From CAZSCF01 sp964547585 (GTDB lineage Bacteria > Patescibacteriota > Minisyncoccia > Moranbacterales > UBA2206): 7,441 nucleotides of DNA. A program made the position numbers and the translations under genes. How positions within the stretch are numbered: position 1 is the first letter of the stretch; every line of letters starts with the position of its first letter. Below, in pieces: positions 1 to 5,508 of the stretch. The stretch is taken from the NCBI GenBank assembly GCA_964547585.1, contig CAZJOI010000023.1, positions 1-7,441 on the forward strand, given 5' to 3'. The notes under the pieces are model-generated. The model made no database searches. It was not told the origin of the DNA and worked only from the letters and a program-made list of their open reading frames with translations.

Positions 1-135
1 ACCATCCCGCACATACAAAACAACCTCGTGCTCACTTAGTTCATTTACGAGATGCTTGATTACTTGATAAGAATATTCTTCTATCCCCGTACGATTTTTA
101 ATAAAAGCACGAGAAGCATCAACACCGACAAGCAT
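1..135 (-). CDS. Glycosyltransferase (GT4-like), N-terminal fragment
   Basis: The first 45 codons of a gene that runs off the window at base 1. The ATG is at 135-133, 4 nt after the mreB stop codon, so it is probably the third gene of a murA-mreB-glycosyltransferase operon. The peptide opens MLVGVDASRAF, followed by a TGIEEYSYQVIKHL segment. A short beta strand, then a DAS/DAR turn, then a Thr-Gly-Ile/Val-x-x-Tyr helix start is typical of the N-terminal Rossmann domain of family-1/GT4 glycosyltransferases, which move a sugar from a nucleotide donor to a glycan or lipid acceptor at the inner membrane face. Donor and acceptor cannot be told from this fragment, and the catalytic EX7E region lies outside. 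No SD precedes the start, so translation may be coupled to mreB. The family call is fairly good; the exact role is unknown. Confidence 0.7.
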   Translation of the reverse strand, partial: MLVGVDASRAFIKNRTGIEEYSYQVIKHLVNELSEHEVVLYVRDG

Positions 136-139
136 AATT

Positions 140-868
140 TTATTTACTAAGCATAATAGTACGTTTGTAGAGTTCTAGATTTTCCAAAGCTATTCCAATA
201 CCCTTAATTACACAAAAAAGTGGTTCTTCGGCAACGTAACATGGTACATTAATTGTCTTGGTTATCAATTGATCCAAATGCTTCAGCATCGCTCCGCCGC
301 CAGATAAAACCATTCCTTTATCCATTACATCGGCCGCTAGTTCTGGAGGAGTTTCTTGCAAAACTTTTTTGATAGCCGCAATAATCTCTCTCAGCTCATC
401 CTGAATCGCTTCTGTAATTTCATTGGATGAAACTTTTATCATCTTTGGTAGTCCCCCAGTCAAATCTCGACCTCGAACGTCAGCATATTCCTCTTTGACT
501 TGAGGCAAAGCCGAACCAATTTTTATTTTAATTTCTTCAGCCGTTTTATCTCCAATAGCCAAGCCATATTTTCTTTTGATGTAACCTGCGATAGCCTGAT
601 CAAGTTTGTTGCCACCAACTCTGGCACTGTAAGTTGCTACAATTCCACCCAGTGAAATAACGGCTACTTCGGAAGTTCCGCCGCCAATATCAATAATCAT
701 ATTACCGATTGGTTGATTAATTGGAATCCCAGCACCAATGGCCGCCAGAACCGGCTCTTTGACGACATAGGCTGTTTTGGCGCCTGACCTGATAGCCGCA
801 TCAACCACTGCTCTTCTTTCAGTGGAAGTCACCCCAGCTGGAATAGAAATCATCACCTCCGGACGAAT
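140..868 (-). CDS. mreB: MreB C-terminal fragment (rest of the actin fold)
   Basis: The downstream frame of the split mreB; the open frame extends up to about 871, where a TTG overlaps the TGA of the upstream part. It contains IPAGVTSTERRAV, DIGGGTSEVAVISLGG, the GERTAEEIKI-like block (GDKTAEEIKIKIGS), TPPELAADVMDKG and LSGGGAMLKHL, all in the order found in MreB, and ends with TAA at 142-140. No good start codon with an SD lies near its head: a strong SD-like GGAGGTGAT (about 852-860) is inside the RPEVM codons but has no ATG, GTG or TTG at useful distance behind it. Independent translation would depend on the weak overlapping TTG. Confidence 0.7.
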   Translation of the reverse strand: MRPEVMISIPAGVTSTERRAVVDAAIRSGAKTAYVVKEPVLAAIGAGIPINQPIGNMIIDIGGGTSEVAVISLGGIVATYSARVGGNKLDQAIAGYIKRKYGLAIGDKTAEEIKIKIGSALPQVKEEYADVRGRDLTGGLPKMIKVSSNEITEAIQDELREIIAAIKKVLQETPPELAADVMDKGMVLSGGGAMLKHLDQLITKTINVPCYVAEEPLFCVIKGIGIALENLELYKRTIMLSK

Positions 869-1131
869 CAAGCGAAATTGATGAAATATCTGAGCATGGC
901 CTCGGTAATTTTGTAATCAGCGATCACACCCTCTTTCATTGGTCGACTGGCTATGATTGTATCCGGAGTTCGTCCCAACATTTCTTTGGCATCATTGCCA
1001 ATAGCTAAAATCCTATTATCTAAAATAGAAACCGCCACCACGCTGGGTTCGTTGATCACAACTCCTTTGCCTGGAACATAAACCAAAACATTGGCTGTGC
1101 CTAAATCTATTCCGATCTTTCTAATAAACAT
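868..1131 (-). CDS. mreB: MreB N-terminal fragment (subdomain IA start)
   Basis: The upstream frame of the split mreB, from ATG 1131 to TGA 870-868. It holds the first nucleotide-binding loop (DLGTAN) and the conserved GRTPDTIIASRPMKEGVIADYKITEAMLRYFI block; only the last two residues (Phe-Ala) are out-of-frame. By itself it lacks the second phosphate loop and the adenosine motif, so it should not bind ATP or polymerise as MreB does. No SD is visible in front of ATG, as for the other core genes here. See the full-length mreB entry for the break. Confidence 0.75.
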   Translation of the reverse strand: MFIRKIGIDLGTANVLVYVPGKGVVINEPSVVAVSILDNRILAIGNDAKEMLGRTPDTIIASRPMKEGVIADYKITEAMLRYFINFA

Positions 1132-1149
1132 GCCATTTTTCTTAAAAAA

Positions 1150-2415
1150 TTATTTTTCTACTCTCTTTATCTCCGCTCCTAACTTCTGCAACCTTTCTTC
1201 TATTTTTTCATAACCGCGATCAACTTGATAAATATCATTGATAATCGTTTTGCCTTTAGCAGTGAGAGCTGCAATAATCAGTGTCGCTCCCGCTCGAAGA
1301 TTATAACTAGTTATGGTTTTGCCTTTGAGATTAGTTGGTCCGGAAACAATCACTCTGTGCACATCCAAAACTTTGGCCTTGGCTCCCATTTTTTGCAATT
1401 CACCAATATGATCAAATCTGCCTTCATAAAGAGAATCGTGAATCAAGGTTTGGCCATCGGCTTGCGTTGCTAAAACGCTGAAAGGTGCTTGCACATCGGT
1501 TGGAATTCCTGGATATGTTCGGGTATCAACTTTTTCCACCGACATTATTTTTTTCGGCGGGATAACTTCAATATAGTTTTTTCCAAAAACAACTTTTGCA
1601 CCGAAATCCTGCAGTTTTTTCAAAACCAAATCGAGATTGTTTTTTCTGGCATTTTTTATTTTTATCCGACTCTTGGTGGCCACAGCCATTATTAGAAAAG
1701 TAGCCGCCTCGTTCGCATCAGGAATAATAACATGACTCACCCCTTTCAATTTTTTTGAACCTTCAATTTCCAAAGTATGTGTGCCCAATCCTTTTATCTT
1801 GGCACCCATGGAAATCAAGAAATTTCCCAAATCTTCAACGTGCGGTTCAGCCGCTGCAATTTTTATGATTGTTTTTCCTTGAATTCCAGCTGCTAACATC
1901 ATGGCGTTTTCTGTGCCAGTCACTGAAAATTCGCCCAAAGTAATTTCACTTGCTTTTTTGCCACTCGCATCAATCTGATAAAATTTATCTTTATGCGAAA
2001 TCTTAACGCCCATATCCTTCAAAGCTTCAAAATGAGTACCCATCGATCGAGCACCGATCACACATCCGCCCGGACGAGCCATTTTAAATTTATCCAATCT
2101 GGCACTGAGCGATCCAATTAATAAAATAGATGAACGGATTTTTTTTACCAATTCAAAATCAATTTTATCGGGATCTATTTTTTCAGCCTTAACACTTATT
2201 TTTCTTTCGCCTATCCATTTTATTTCCGCGCCCAGACTCTCCAAAATTTCCAGCATTCGGTAGACATCTTCAATTAAGGGAATGTTGGAAATTATACATT
2301 CTTCTTTGGTCAGTAAGGTAGCCGCCAAAATTGGAGTAGTTGCATTTTTTGAACCTCGCACCTCAATCTCGCCTTTTAGTTTTTTGCCTCCAATAATCTC
2401 AAAATAGTCTGCCAT
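1150..2415 (-). CDS. murA: UDP-N-acetylglucosamine 1-carboxyvinyltransferase
   Basis: MurA transfers enolpyruvate from phosphoenolpyruvate to the 3'-OH of UDP-GlcNAc, the first committed cytoplasmic step of peptidoglycan synthesis. The 421-residue length is normal for the family and the frame is intact. Visible signatures are GSKNA with the substrate-binding Lys23-Asn24, the mobile active-site loop ARPGGCVIGAR with catalytic Cys118, the PTDVQA motif with the general-base Asp307, NLRAGA (Arg374) and the C-terminal VDRGYE (Arg400). Since the loop residue is Cys, not the Asp of some fosfomycin-resistant enzymes, the protein should be fosfomycin-sensitive by family knowledge. It starts with ATG at 2415, has no SD, and is preceded by a plausible promoter at 2450-2478. 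It heads the murA-mreB-glycosyltransferase run; mreB begins 18 bp after its stop. Confidence 0.95.
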   Translation of the reverse strand: MADYFEIIGGKKLKGEIEVRGSKNATTPILAATLLTKEECIISNIPLIEDVYRMLEILESLGAEIKWIGERKISVKAEKIDPDKIDFELVKKIRSSILLIGSLSARLDKFKMARPGGCVIGARSMGTHFEALKDMGVKISHKDKFYQIDASGKKASEITLGEFSVTGTENAMMLAAGIQGKTIIKIAAAEPHVEDLGNFLISMGAKIKGLGTHTLEIEGSKKLKGVSHVIIPDANEAATFLIMAVATKSRIKIKNARKNNLDLVLKKLQDFGAKVVFGKNYIEVIPPKKIMSVEKVDTRTYPGIPTDVQAPFSVLATQADGQTLIHDSLYEGRFDHIGELQKMGAKAKVLDVHRVIVSGPTNLKGKTITSYNLRAGATLIIAALTAKGKTIINDIYQVDRGYEKIEERLQKLGAEIKRVEK

Positions 2416-2449
2416 TTTTGTCTTTGAATTAACCTAATTAAGCAAATTA

Positions 2450-2478
2450 AGCATAGCCTATCCTCGGCTTTTTTTCAA
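2450..2478 (-). promoter_or_regulatory. Candidate sigma70 promoter of murA
   Basis: On the minus strand TTGAAA (2478-2473) and TATGCT (2455-2450) are separated by 17 bp, matching the sigma70 consensus at 5/6 and 4/6. The expected start point, near 2443, gives a leader of about 28 nt before murA ATG 2415. It follows the tRNA-Lys terminator directly, so murA appears to start a separate transcript. Confidence 0.6.
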
Positions 2479-2496
2479 CCCCTAAACGAAAGTACA

Positions 2497-2522
2497 AAAA
2501 AATCCTCGTAAAAGGATTCTTT
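2497..2522 (-). terminator. Rho-independent terminator after tRNA-Lys
   Basis: In the minus-strand RNA, AATCCT pairs with AGGATT around a TTTACG loop; the stem extends by one G-U and further A-U pairs into a run of T residues (AGGATTTTTTT). It lies 11 nt after the tRNA-Lys 3' end and upstream of the murA promoter. Confidence 0.75.
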
Positions 2523-2533
2523 AGTTTTATTTG

Positions 2534-2607
2534 TGGGTCGTGGAGGATTCGAACCTCCGACCGTTTGCTTAAAAGGCAACTGCTCTACCAGGCTGAGCTA
2601 ACGACCC
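2534..2607 (-). tRNA. tRNA-Lys, anticodon UUU
   Basis: The minus strand folds into a standard 74-nt cloverleaf. The acceptor stem is GGGTCGT with ACGACCC, the D stem GCTC/GAGC, the anticodon loop CTTTTAA with anticodon TTT reading Lys AAA/AAG, and the T arm GGAGG-TTCGAAT-CCTCC with the normal TTCGA core. The discriminator base is A (2534). The 3' CCA is not encoded (the next bases are CAA), so it must be added by a CCA-adding enzyme. The first anticodon-stem pair (27-43) is a G-A mismatch. The gene has its own promoter (2647-2674) and terminator (2497-2522). Confidence 0.96.
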
Positions 2608-2646
2608 ATATTTTAATGTTTTTGAAATAAAAAAACAACTTTTGCC

Positions 2647-2674
2647 ATTATAGCACTTGTGCTTTTCCCGTCAA
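2647..2674 (-). promoter_or_regulatory. Promoter of tRNA-Lys
   Basis: The minus strand shows TTGACG (2674-2669), a 16-bp spacer ending in TGC (extended -10), and a perfect TATAAT (2652-2647). It starts 6 bp after the stop codon of the membrane-protein gene and gives a tRNA leader of about 33 nt. This is one of the best promoter matches in the window. Confidence 0.8.
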
Positions 2675-2680
2675 CAAGGA

Positions 2681-3178
2681 TTAACTGTTTCTTCTATGAA
2701 TAAAAAATAAACAAATCAAAGGGATGACCATCCAAATCAGTGGTGCCCAACCTTCTGCCAGATATTTGTAGGCATTTAGAGAAATATAGGTGAGGGCAAT
2801 TTTAGTTGGTACAAAGGAAAAGGCTACACTCAAAATCAACATGCCCTGCAAAAAACTCATTGAAAAAACTTTCCACAAAAAATTTGTACCCGAGCCATAA
2901 AAATGAACATCAAAAAACTTCCGACTGAAAATTGTAAGTACTGCCCACAAAACAAAAAATAAAATCAGCTTCATGCTATAATCTGTGAATATTTTTTCCG
3001 GCACCACACTCACAATCGCAAATGAAACATAGATATTTATCAGCGCTGGAATAAGCCGATAACGTCCAACTAGCATTCCATAGACAAAACTCACAAAAGC
3101 CACAAAAAGCACCAGCATAACATCCTGAGCTATTTTTGGCGAAATCCCAATTTGAGAAAAAATATCATACGGATTCAT
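2681..3178 (-). CDS. Small multi-pass membrane protein of unknown function
   Basis: I do not recognise a named family. The 165-residue protein is very hydrophobic, with about five probable membrane segments near residues 19-37, 43-60, 69-84, 103-123 and 144-160. Short charged turns separate them (GRYR, PEK, SRKFFD), and a basic HRRNS tail ends the protein. There is no clear cleavable signal peptide. The layout is loosely like CvpA-type or other small integral proteins, but no diagnostic motif was seen. It begins at ATG 3178 without an SD, 159 bp after dnaJ, with the 81-bp palindromic repeat between them. Read-through from dnaJ is possible but the repeat could end transcription. The tRNA-Lys promoter starts right behind its stop codon. 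Confidence 0.75.
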   Translation of the reverse strand: MNPYDIFSQIGISPKIAQDVMLVLFVAFVSFVYGMLVGRYRLIPALINIYVSFAIVSVVPEKIFTDYSMKLILFFVLWAVLTIFSRKFFDVHFYGSGTNFLWKVFSMSFLQGMLILSVAFSFVPTKIALTYISLNAYKYLAEGWAPLIWMVIPLICLFFIHRRNS

Positions 3179-3203
3179 ATTTTTTTATTTTTATATTAGC
3201 CTT

Positions 3204-3284
3204 TTGTCATTCCCGCGTAGACGGGAATCTAGTCTCACATCTTTCAATTTATGCGCTGGATCCCCGCTTTCGCGAGGATGACAA
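3204..3284. repeat. 81-bp MITE-like palindromic repeat with dRS3-like ends
   Basis: The ends are inverted: TTGTCAT on the left and ATGACAA on the right. The left arm holds ATTCCC-N8-GGGAAT (3209-3228), which fits the pattern of the dRS3 repeat known from Neisseria and similar GTCATTCCCGC elements common in many genomes. The right arm holds a second, imperfect 20-bp unit with GCTTTCGC at its centre (about 3259-3278). As a single strand the whole element can fold into a long imperfect hairpin or two small ones. It codes for no protein. Between dnaJ and the membrane-protein gene it could act as a weak terminator or mRNA stabiliser. Confidence 0.75.
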
Positions 3285-3337
3285 ATATAAATAAATTAAA
3301 ATAAATTTCGATAAGGTAATTATACTCCAAATTAAAT

Positions 3338-4453
3338 TTACAAGCCACTCTCTTTCAAATCTTCAATCAATTTTTTTTGTTCGCGCGAAAGATTTTTGGG
3401 AGTTTCAATCATAACTTTTACCATTTGACTGCCCGTATTTCGTCCACGCAAATCAGGAATACCTTTTTCTTTGATGCAAAATGTTTCTCCAGACTGCGTT
3501 CCGGCTGGAATTTTCAAAACCAACCTGCCTTCAATAGTATCAATCTCAACTTTGCCTCCCAGTGTTGCTACTGAAAAAGGAACATACTCTGTACTAAAAA
3601 TATCCAACTCATGCCGTGAAAATTTTGTATGAGGCTTCACGTGAACCAAAATGTACAAATCTCCCGCGCCCACACCCTTGGCTCCGGCTTCACCAGCCCC
3701 TTCCACTGAAATTGTTTGGCCATCTTGAATGCCGGCTGGAATATTAATTGCAATATCCTGATATTTTTTTACGCGTCCATCGCCTCCGCATTCTCGACAT
3801 TTTCTTTCAAAAACAATCCCTTCTCCAAGACATTCGGGACATTCTCCCACTTGCGAGAATGTTCCAAAAAAACTACGCGAAGTTTTTCTGACTTGACCTG
3901 AGCCACCACAAGTTGGACATTTTTTGGATCCAGTACCAGGTTCGCCACCAGCACCCTTGCAACGTTCACAAACAGCACTTTTATAAAGTTTAATATTTTT
4001 TCTAACACCATTAACCATTTCTTCAAAAGTTATTTCCGCGTCCATCTGAATATCTCGTCCCTTTTGTCTTCTGCGAGAACGCACTCCTCCACCGCCAAAA
4101 ATATCGGAAAAAATATCTTCAAAAGCACCACCGCCAAATTCAGCACCAGAACCACCTTGAGAAAAAAAGTCATTAAAGTCAAAACCACCCTGAGAAAATC
4201 CACCAAAACCTCCACCGGAGCCTTGCCCGTTTCGACTAGCTTGTTCAAAAGTTTGACCATATTGGTCATATTGTTGACGCTTAGCTTTATCCGACAAAAC
4301 CTGATAGGCTTCATTTATTTCCTTGAATTTCTTTTCATCTCCGCCAGATTTATCTGGATGATATTTATGCGCCAATTTCCGGTAAGCCTTTTTTATTTCA
4401 TCTTCATTGGCTCCCTTGGAAATGCCTAGAGTTTCATAAAAATTGTTAGACAT
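3338..4453 (-). CDS. dnaJ: Chaperone DnaJ (class A J-domain protein, Hsp40)
   Basis: DnaJ binds unfolded proteins and stimulates the ATPase of DnaK. The 371-residue length is normal for class A. The J domain spans about residues 4-67 with the essential HPD at 32-34. A Gly/Phe-rich linker runs from about 76 to 123. The zinc-binding domain has all four CxxCxGxG repeats: Cys162/165, 179/182, 205/208 and 219/222. The client-binding C-terminal domains follow, including the NIPAGIQDGQTI and KIPAGTQSGETF repeats. The frame is intact. ATG 4453 has no SD; an upstream promoter (4485-4513) gives a leader of about 25 nt. A CIRCE operator overlaps that promoter, so the gene is probably repressed by HrcA and induced by heat. 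dnaK lies upstream on the same strand but is separated by about 2 kb of accessory genes and several terminators, so the two are probably not co-transcribed. Confidence 0.97.
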   Translation of the reverse strand: MSNNFYETLGISKGANEDEIKKAYRKLAHKYHPDKSGGDEKKFKEINEAYQVLSDKAKRQQYDQYGQTFEQASRNGQGSGGGFGGFSQGGFDFNDFFSQGGSGAEFGGGAFEDIFSDIFGGGGVRSRRRQKGRDIQMDAEITFEEMVNGVRKNIKLYKSAVCERCKGAGGEPGTGSKKCPTCGGSGQVRKTSRSFFGTFSQVGECPECLGEGIVFERKCRECGGDGRVKKYQDIAINIPAGIQDGQTISVEGAGEAGAKGVGAGDLYILVHVKPHTKFSRHELDIFSTEYVPFSVATLGGKVEIDTIEGRLVLKIPAGTQSGETFCIKEKGIPDLRGRNTGSQMVKVMIETPKNLSREQKKLIEDLKESGL

Positions 4454-4484
4454 AAATCAATGCATTTTTTATTATTATTTACCT

Positions 4485-4513
4485 ATCTTATCACAAAATA
4501 AAAAAATTAGCAA
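4485..4513 (-). promoter_or_regulatory. Promoter of dnaJ
   Basis: The minus strand shows TTGCTA (4513-4508) and TAAGAT (4490-4485) separated by 17 bp, with TGA directly before the -10 (extended type). The -35 is part of the proximal half of the CIRCE inverted repeat, so HrcA bound there would block RNA polymerase. Confidence 0.65.
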
Positions 4514-4533
4514 TCCCCTTGTTTGAGTGCTAA
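4507..4533. promoter_or_regulatory. CIRCE operator (HrcA binding site) of dnaJ
   Basis: TTAGCAATC-N9-GAGTGCTAA matches the CIRCE consensus TTAGCACTC-N9-GAGTGCTAA with one changed base (C to A in the left half) and the exact 9-bp spacing. CIRCE is bound by the heat-shock repressor HrcA, so the genome should encode HrcA. The site overlaps the -35 of the dnaJ promoter. Confidence 0.93.
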
Positions 4534-4540
4534 TCCATTG

Positions 4541-4579
4541 AAAAAGGCGGCTCAAATCGGATGATTCAAGTCGCCTTTT
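4541..4579 (-). terminator. Strong terminator after the 110-aa small gene
   Basis: In the minus-strand RNA an arm starting AAAAGGCG pairs with an arm ending CGCCTTTTT. The stem is about 17 bp with one mismatch and two G-U pairs, and the loop is ATCC. It starts 7 nt after the stop codon of the 4587-4919 gene and ends just before the CIRCE site, isolating dnaJ from the accessory block. The opposite strand has a shorter T run, so it may work both ways. Confidence 0.85.
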
Positions 4580-4586
4580 CTCGTTT

Positions 4587-4919
4587 TTAGACTTGCTGAG
4601 TCTTTTGCGATCTGGATCTGGGTACTTTTACCCCGAGACCCATCTCGATAAACTCCTGAAAAAAAGTGATCAGCGCCATTTTTTTCTCATGATCTTTTCC
4701 CTGAAAAATTTTTACTGTCTGGCGCATAAGACTCATCTGTTCTCTTTTAGAACCTTCTGAGAATATCCTCTTTACTTCTTCAATATAGGGCAGCAATTCC
4801 ATAAGCAAACCCTCTTCGAAACGAACATCGGTCAACAGAAGACATTTCAGAAAGTACCAGAACTTCTCGTCAAAAAGAACTTTCCCATATTCTAATTTCC
4901 TGAACACATATTCCGTCAT
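4587..4919 (-). CDS. Small protein of unknown function (110 aa), cassette gene 4
   Basis: I do not recognise this protein. It is predicted to be soluble and mostly helical, with aromatic and Leu-rich segments (FDEKFWYFLKCLLLTD near 16-31; EGLLMELLPYIEEVKRIF near 36-53; ITFFQEFIEMGLGVKVP near 84-100) and a polar basic tail (RSRSQKTQQV). It has no signal peptide, membrane segment or recognised catalytic motif. ATG 4919 is fixed by an excellent SD, AAAGGAGG, 5 nt upstream of it. It has its own consensus promoter (4968-4995) and terminator (4541-4579), so it is a single-gene unit. It shows no clear similarity to the neighbouring pair of related proteins. It could be a regulatory or defence-related small protein, but nothing in the sequence decides this. 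Confidence 0.75.
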   Translation of the reverse strand: MTEYVFRKLEYGKVLFDEKFWYFLKCLLLTDVRFEEGLLMELLPYIEEVKRIFSEGSKREQMSLMRQTVKIFQGKDHEKKMALITFFQEFIEMGLGVKVPRSRSQKTQQV

Positions 4920-4924
4920 AACCC

Positions 4925-4932
4925 CCTCCTTT
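4925..4932 (-). promoter_or_regulatory. Shine-Dalgarno site of the 110-aa gene
   Basis: AAAGGAGG on the minus strand, followed by GGGTT and then ATG 4919. It contrasts with dnaJ, murA and mreB, which have none. Confidence 0.8.
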
Positions 4933-4967
4933 ATGTTTGTATTTTAACGGTTTTTCATTTTCAAATT

Positions 4968-4995
4968 ATTATACACAAATCCAGCATTTTGTCAA
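4968..4995 (-). promoter_or_regulatory. Full-consensus promoter of the 110-aa gene
   Basis: The minus strand has TTGACA (4995-4990) and TATAAT (4973-4968), both perfect sigma70 hexamers, 16 bp apart. The leader to ATG 4919 is about 42 nt. The -35 begins a few bases after the T-rich tail of the preceding terminator. Confidence 0.85.
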
Positions 4996-5000
4996 TAATA

Positions 5001-5032
5001 AAAGGCAGTTTTTGTGCTAAATTACCGCCTTT
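5001..5032 (-). terminator. Terminator after the 106-aa small gene
   Basis: In the minus-strand RNA AAAGGCGGT pairs with ACTGCCTTT (9 bp, one G-U) around a 14-nt loop, followed by TTTTATTATTG. It lies 23 nt after the stop codon of the 5056-5376 gene and ends just before the promoter of the next gene. Confidence 0.7.
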
Positions 5033-5055
5033 CATATTTTCCGTTTTTTCATTTT

Positions 5056-5376
5056 TCAGGAACATGTTCCCTTGAATGAAAAGCCTGCGCGCTCCAGCCG
5101 ATCAACCATTTCCGGTTTATGCTGATACAAAATATGTTTCAGCTTATTTTTTCTTTCCGCTGAAATAGTCTCACTGAATTTTTTTACCAGAAACATCCTC
5201 TCCGGTTGAAGTTCTCCATATGTCTGTACAGAAAAACATTCTCTTTCGATTGCCTCTATCACACGCTCATCTCCTACGTCGATAAGCTCTGATATGGACA
5301 ATTTCTCACCTCCTCTTCTTTTTTCCATCTCTCGATTTAAAATACCAAGAGGTGGCTCCACTCCTTGAAAAATCAT
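5056..5376 (-). CDS. Small protein of unknown function (106 aa), paralogue A, cassette gene 3
   Basis: No known family is recognised, but the protein is related to the 5831-6130 product. Both have, at the same residue numbers, LI (31-32), GD (35-36), VI (39-40), IE (43-44), C47 and S49; after a gap both have a basic K-rich helix, Pro-Glu (88-89 here) and a final FSF (99-101 here). The fold is likely small and helical, without signal peptide or membrane segment. I chose ATG 5376 because an SD (GGAGGTG) sits just upstream and because it aligns with the paralogue's start without a gap; the open frame reaches further up to about 5448 but that part overlaps the promoter. A second SD, AGGAGGTGAG, lies inside the gene in front of an in-frame TTG (Leu26), so a shorter 81-residue form is possible. 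It has its own promoter (5414-5441) and terminator (5001-5032). Confidence 0.75.
   Translation of the reverse strand: MIFQGVEPPLGILNREMEKRRGGEKLSISELIDVGDERVIEAIERECFSVQTYGELQPERMFLVKKFSETISAERKNKLKHILYQHKPEMVDRLERAGFSFKGTCS
5299..5314 (-). promoter_or_regulatory. Internal Shine-Dalgarno plus in-frame TTG in paralogue A
   Basis: AGGAGGTGAG (5314-5305) is followed by AAA and TTG (5301-5299), giving 7 nt between GGAGG and the TTG. This TTG is codon 26 in the gene's own frame. If used, it would start an 81-residue form just before the conserved LI-GD-VI-IE block. The SD-like bases also encode Arg-Gly-Gly-Glu, so chance is possible. Confidence 0.4.
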
Positions 5377-5379
5377 GAT

Positions 5380-5387
5380 ACACCTCC
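5380..5387 (-). promoter_or_regulatory. Shine-Dalgarno site that sets the start of paralogue A
   Basis: GTGGAGGTGTATC precedes ATG 5376 on the minus strand. It decides the start, since the open frame continues upstream into the promoter region. Confidence 0.75.
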
Positions 5388-5413
5388 ACTTTTTTATTTG
5401 AAGAACCGGAAGA

Positions 5414-5441
5414 AGTTTAGCACGAAGACGTGACTTGTCAA
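5414..5441 (-). promoter_or_regulatory. Promoter of paralogue A (106-aa gene)
   Basis: The minus strand has a perfect TTGACA (5441-5436), a 16-bp spacer ending in TGC, and TAAACT (5419-5414), an extended -10 with 4/6 matches. The leader to ATG 5376 is about 30 nt. Confidence 0.75.
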
Positions 5442-5466
5442 GGCACAAAAAGATTTAGGAGATAAC

Positions 5467-5500
5467 AAAAGCCACAACTCCTCTCTGAGGTGTTGTGGCT
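5467..5500 (-). terminator. Strong terminator after the 65-aa small gene
   Basis: In the minus-strand RNA GCCACAAC and CCTC pair with GAGG and GTTGTGGC around an AGA loop, with one internal A-A mismatch, followed by TTTTGTT. It starts about 9 nt after the stop codon of the 5509-5706 gene. Confidence 0.88.
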
Positions 5501-5508
5501 AGTGACTT

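Larger units (their letters stand above)
140..1131 (-). pseudogene. mreB: mreB, rod-shape actin homologue, split by a frameshift
   Basis: MreB is an ATP-binding bacterial actin that forms membrane-associated filaments and positions the elongation wall-synthesis machinery. The gene is in two frames. The upstream part (1131-868, 87 codons) carries the phosphate-1 loop DLGTAN (residues 9-14), the NEPSVVAV and AKEMLGRTP segments, and MLRYFI; it then meets TGA. The downstream part (871-140, 243 codons) resumes with IRPEVMISIPAG and carries the EPVLAAIGAGIP segment, DIGGGT (phosphate 2), SLGG and the adenosine-motif LSGGGA. Together they cover a whole MreB of about 330 residues. At the join, the family normally has about 10 residues between the Asn after LRYFI and the Pro of RPEV; here there are 14 nt, so about 16 nt are missing and the frame moves to -1. 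The two parts overlap as TTGA (868-871). No slippery heptamer is visible. It could be a real lesion, an assembly error, or two coupled ORFs. The start lies 18 bp after the murA stop and has no SD. Confidence 0.85.

Noticed and set aside
852..860. GGAGGTGAT in mreB as a start signal for the C-terminal fragment
   Set aside because: No ATG, GTG or TTG follows at 5-10 nt; the bases are explained by the conserved RPEVM codons.
868..900. Programmed ribosomal frameshift or stop-codon recoding in mreB
   Set aside because: A -1 shift would be needed, but no X-XXY-YYZ heptamer or upstream SD is present, and about five family residues are missing, which frameshifting would not restore. Reading TGA as an amino acid (as in some CPR groups) continues in the wrong frame.
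1225..1695. Two plus-strand open frames antisense to murA
   Set aside because: They lie opposite an intact, well-conserved murA, have no SD or promoter, and their peptides look like random reverse reading.
3377..4429. Plus- and minus-strand open frames overlapping dnaJ in other frames
   Set aside because: dnaJ is intact with all family motifs; the overlapping frames are its shadows, with biased composition and no initiation signals.
5377..5448. Longer N-terminus (130 codons) for paralogue A starting at 5448
   Set aside because: It would overlap the gene's own promoter, lacks an SD, and breaks the gapless start alignment with paralogue B.
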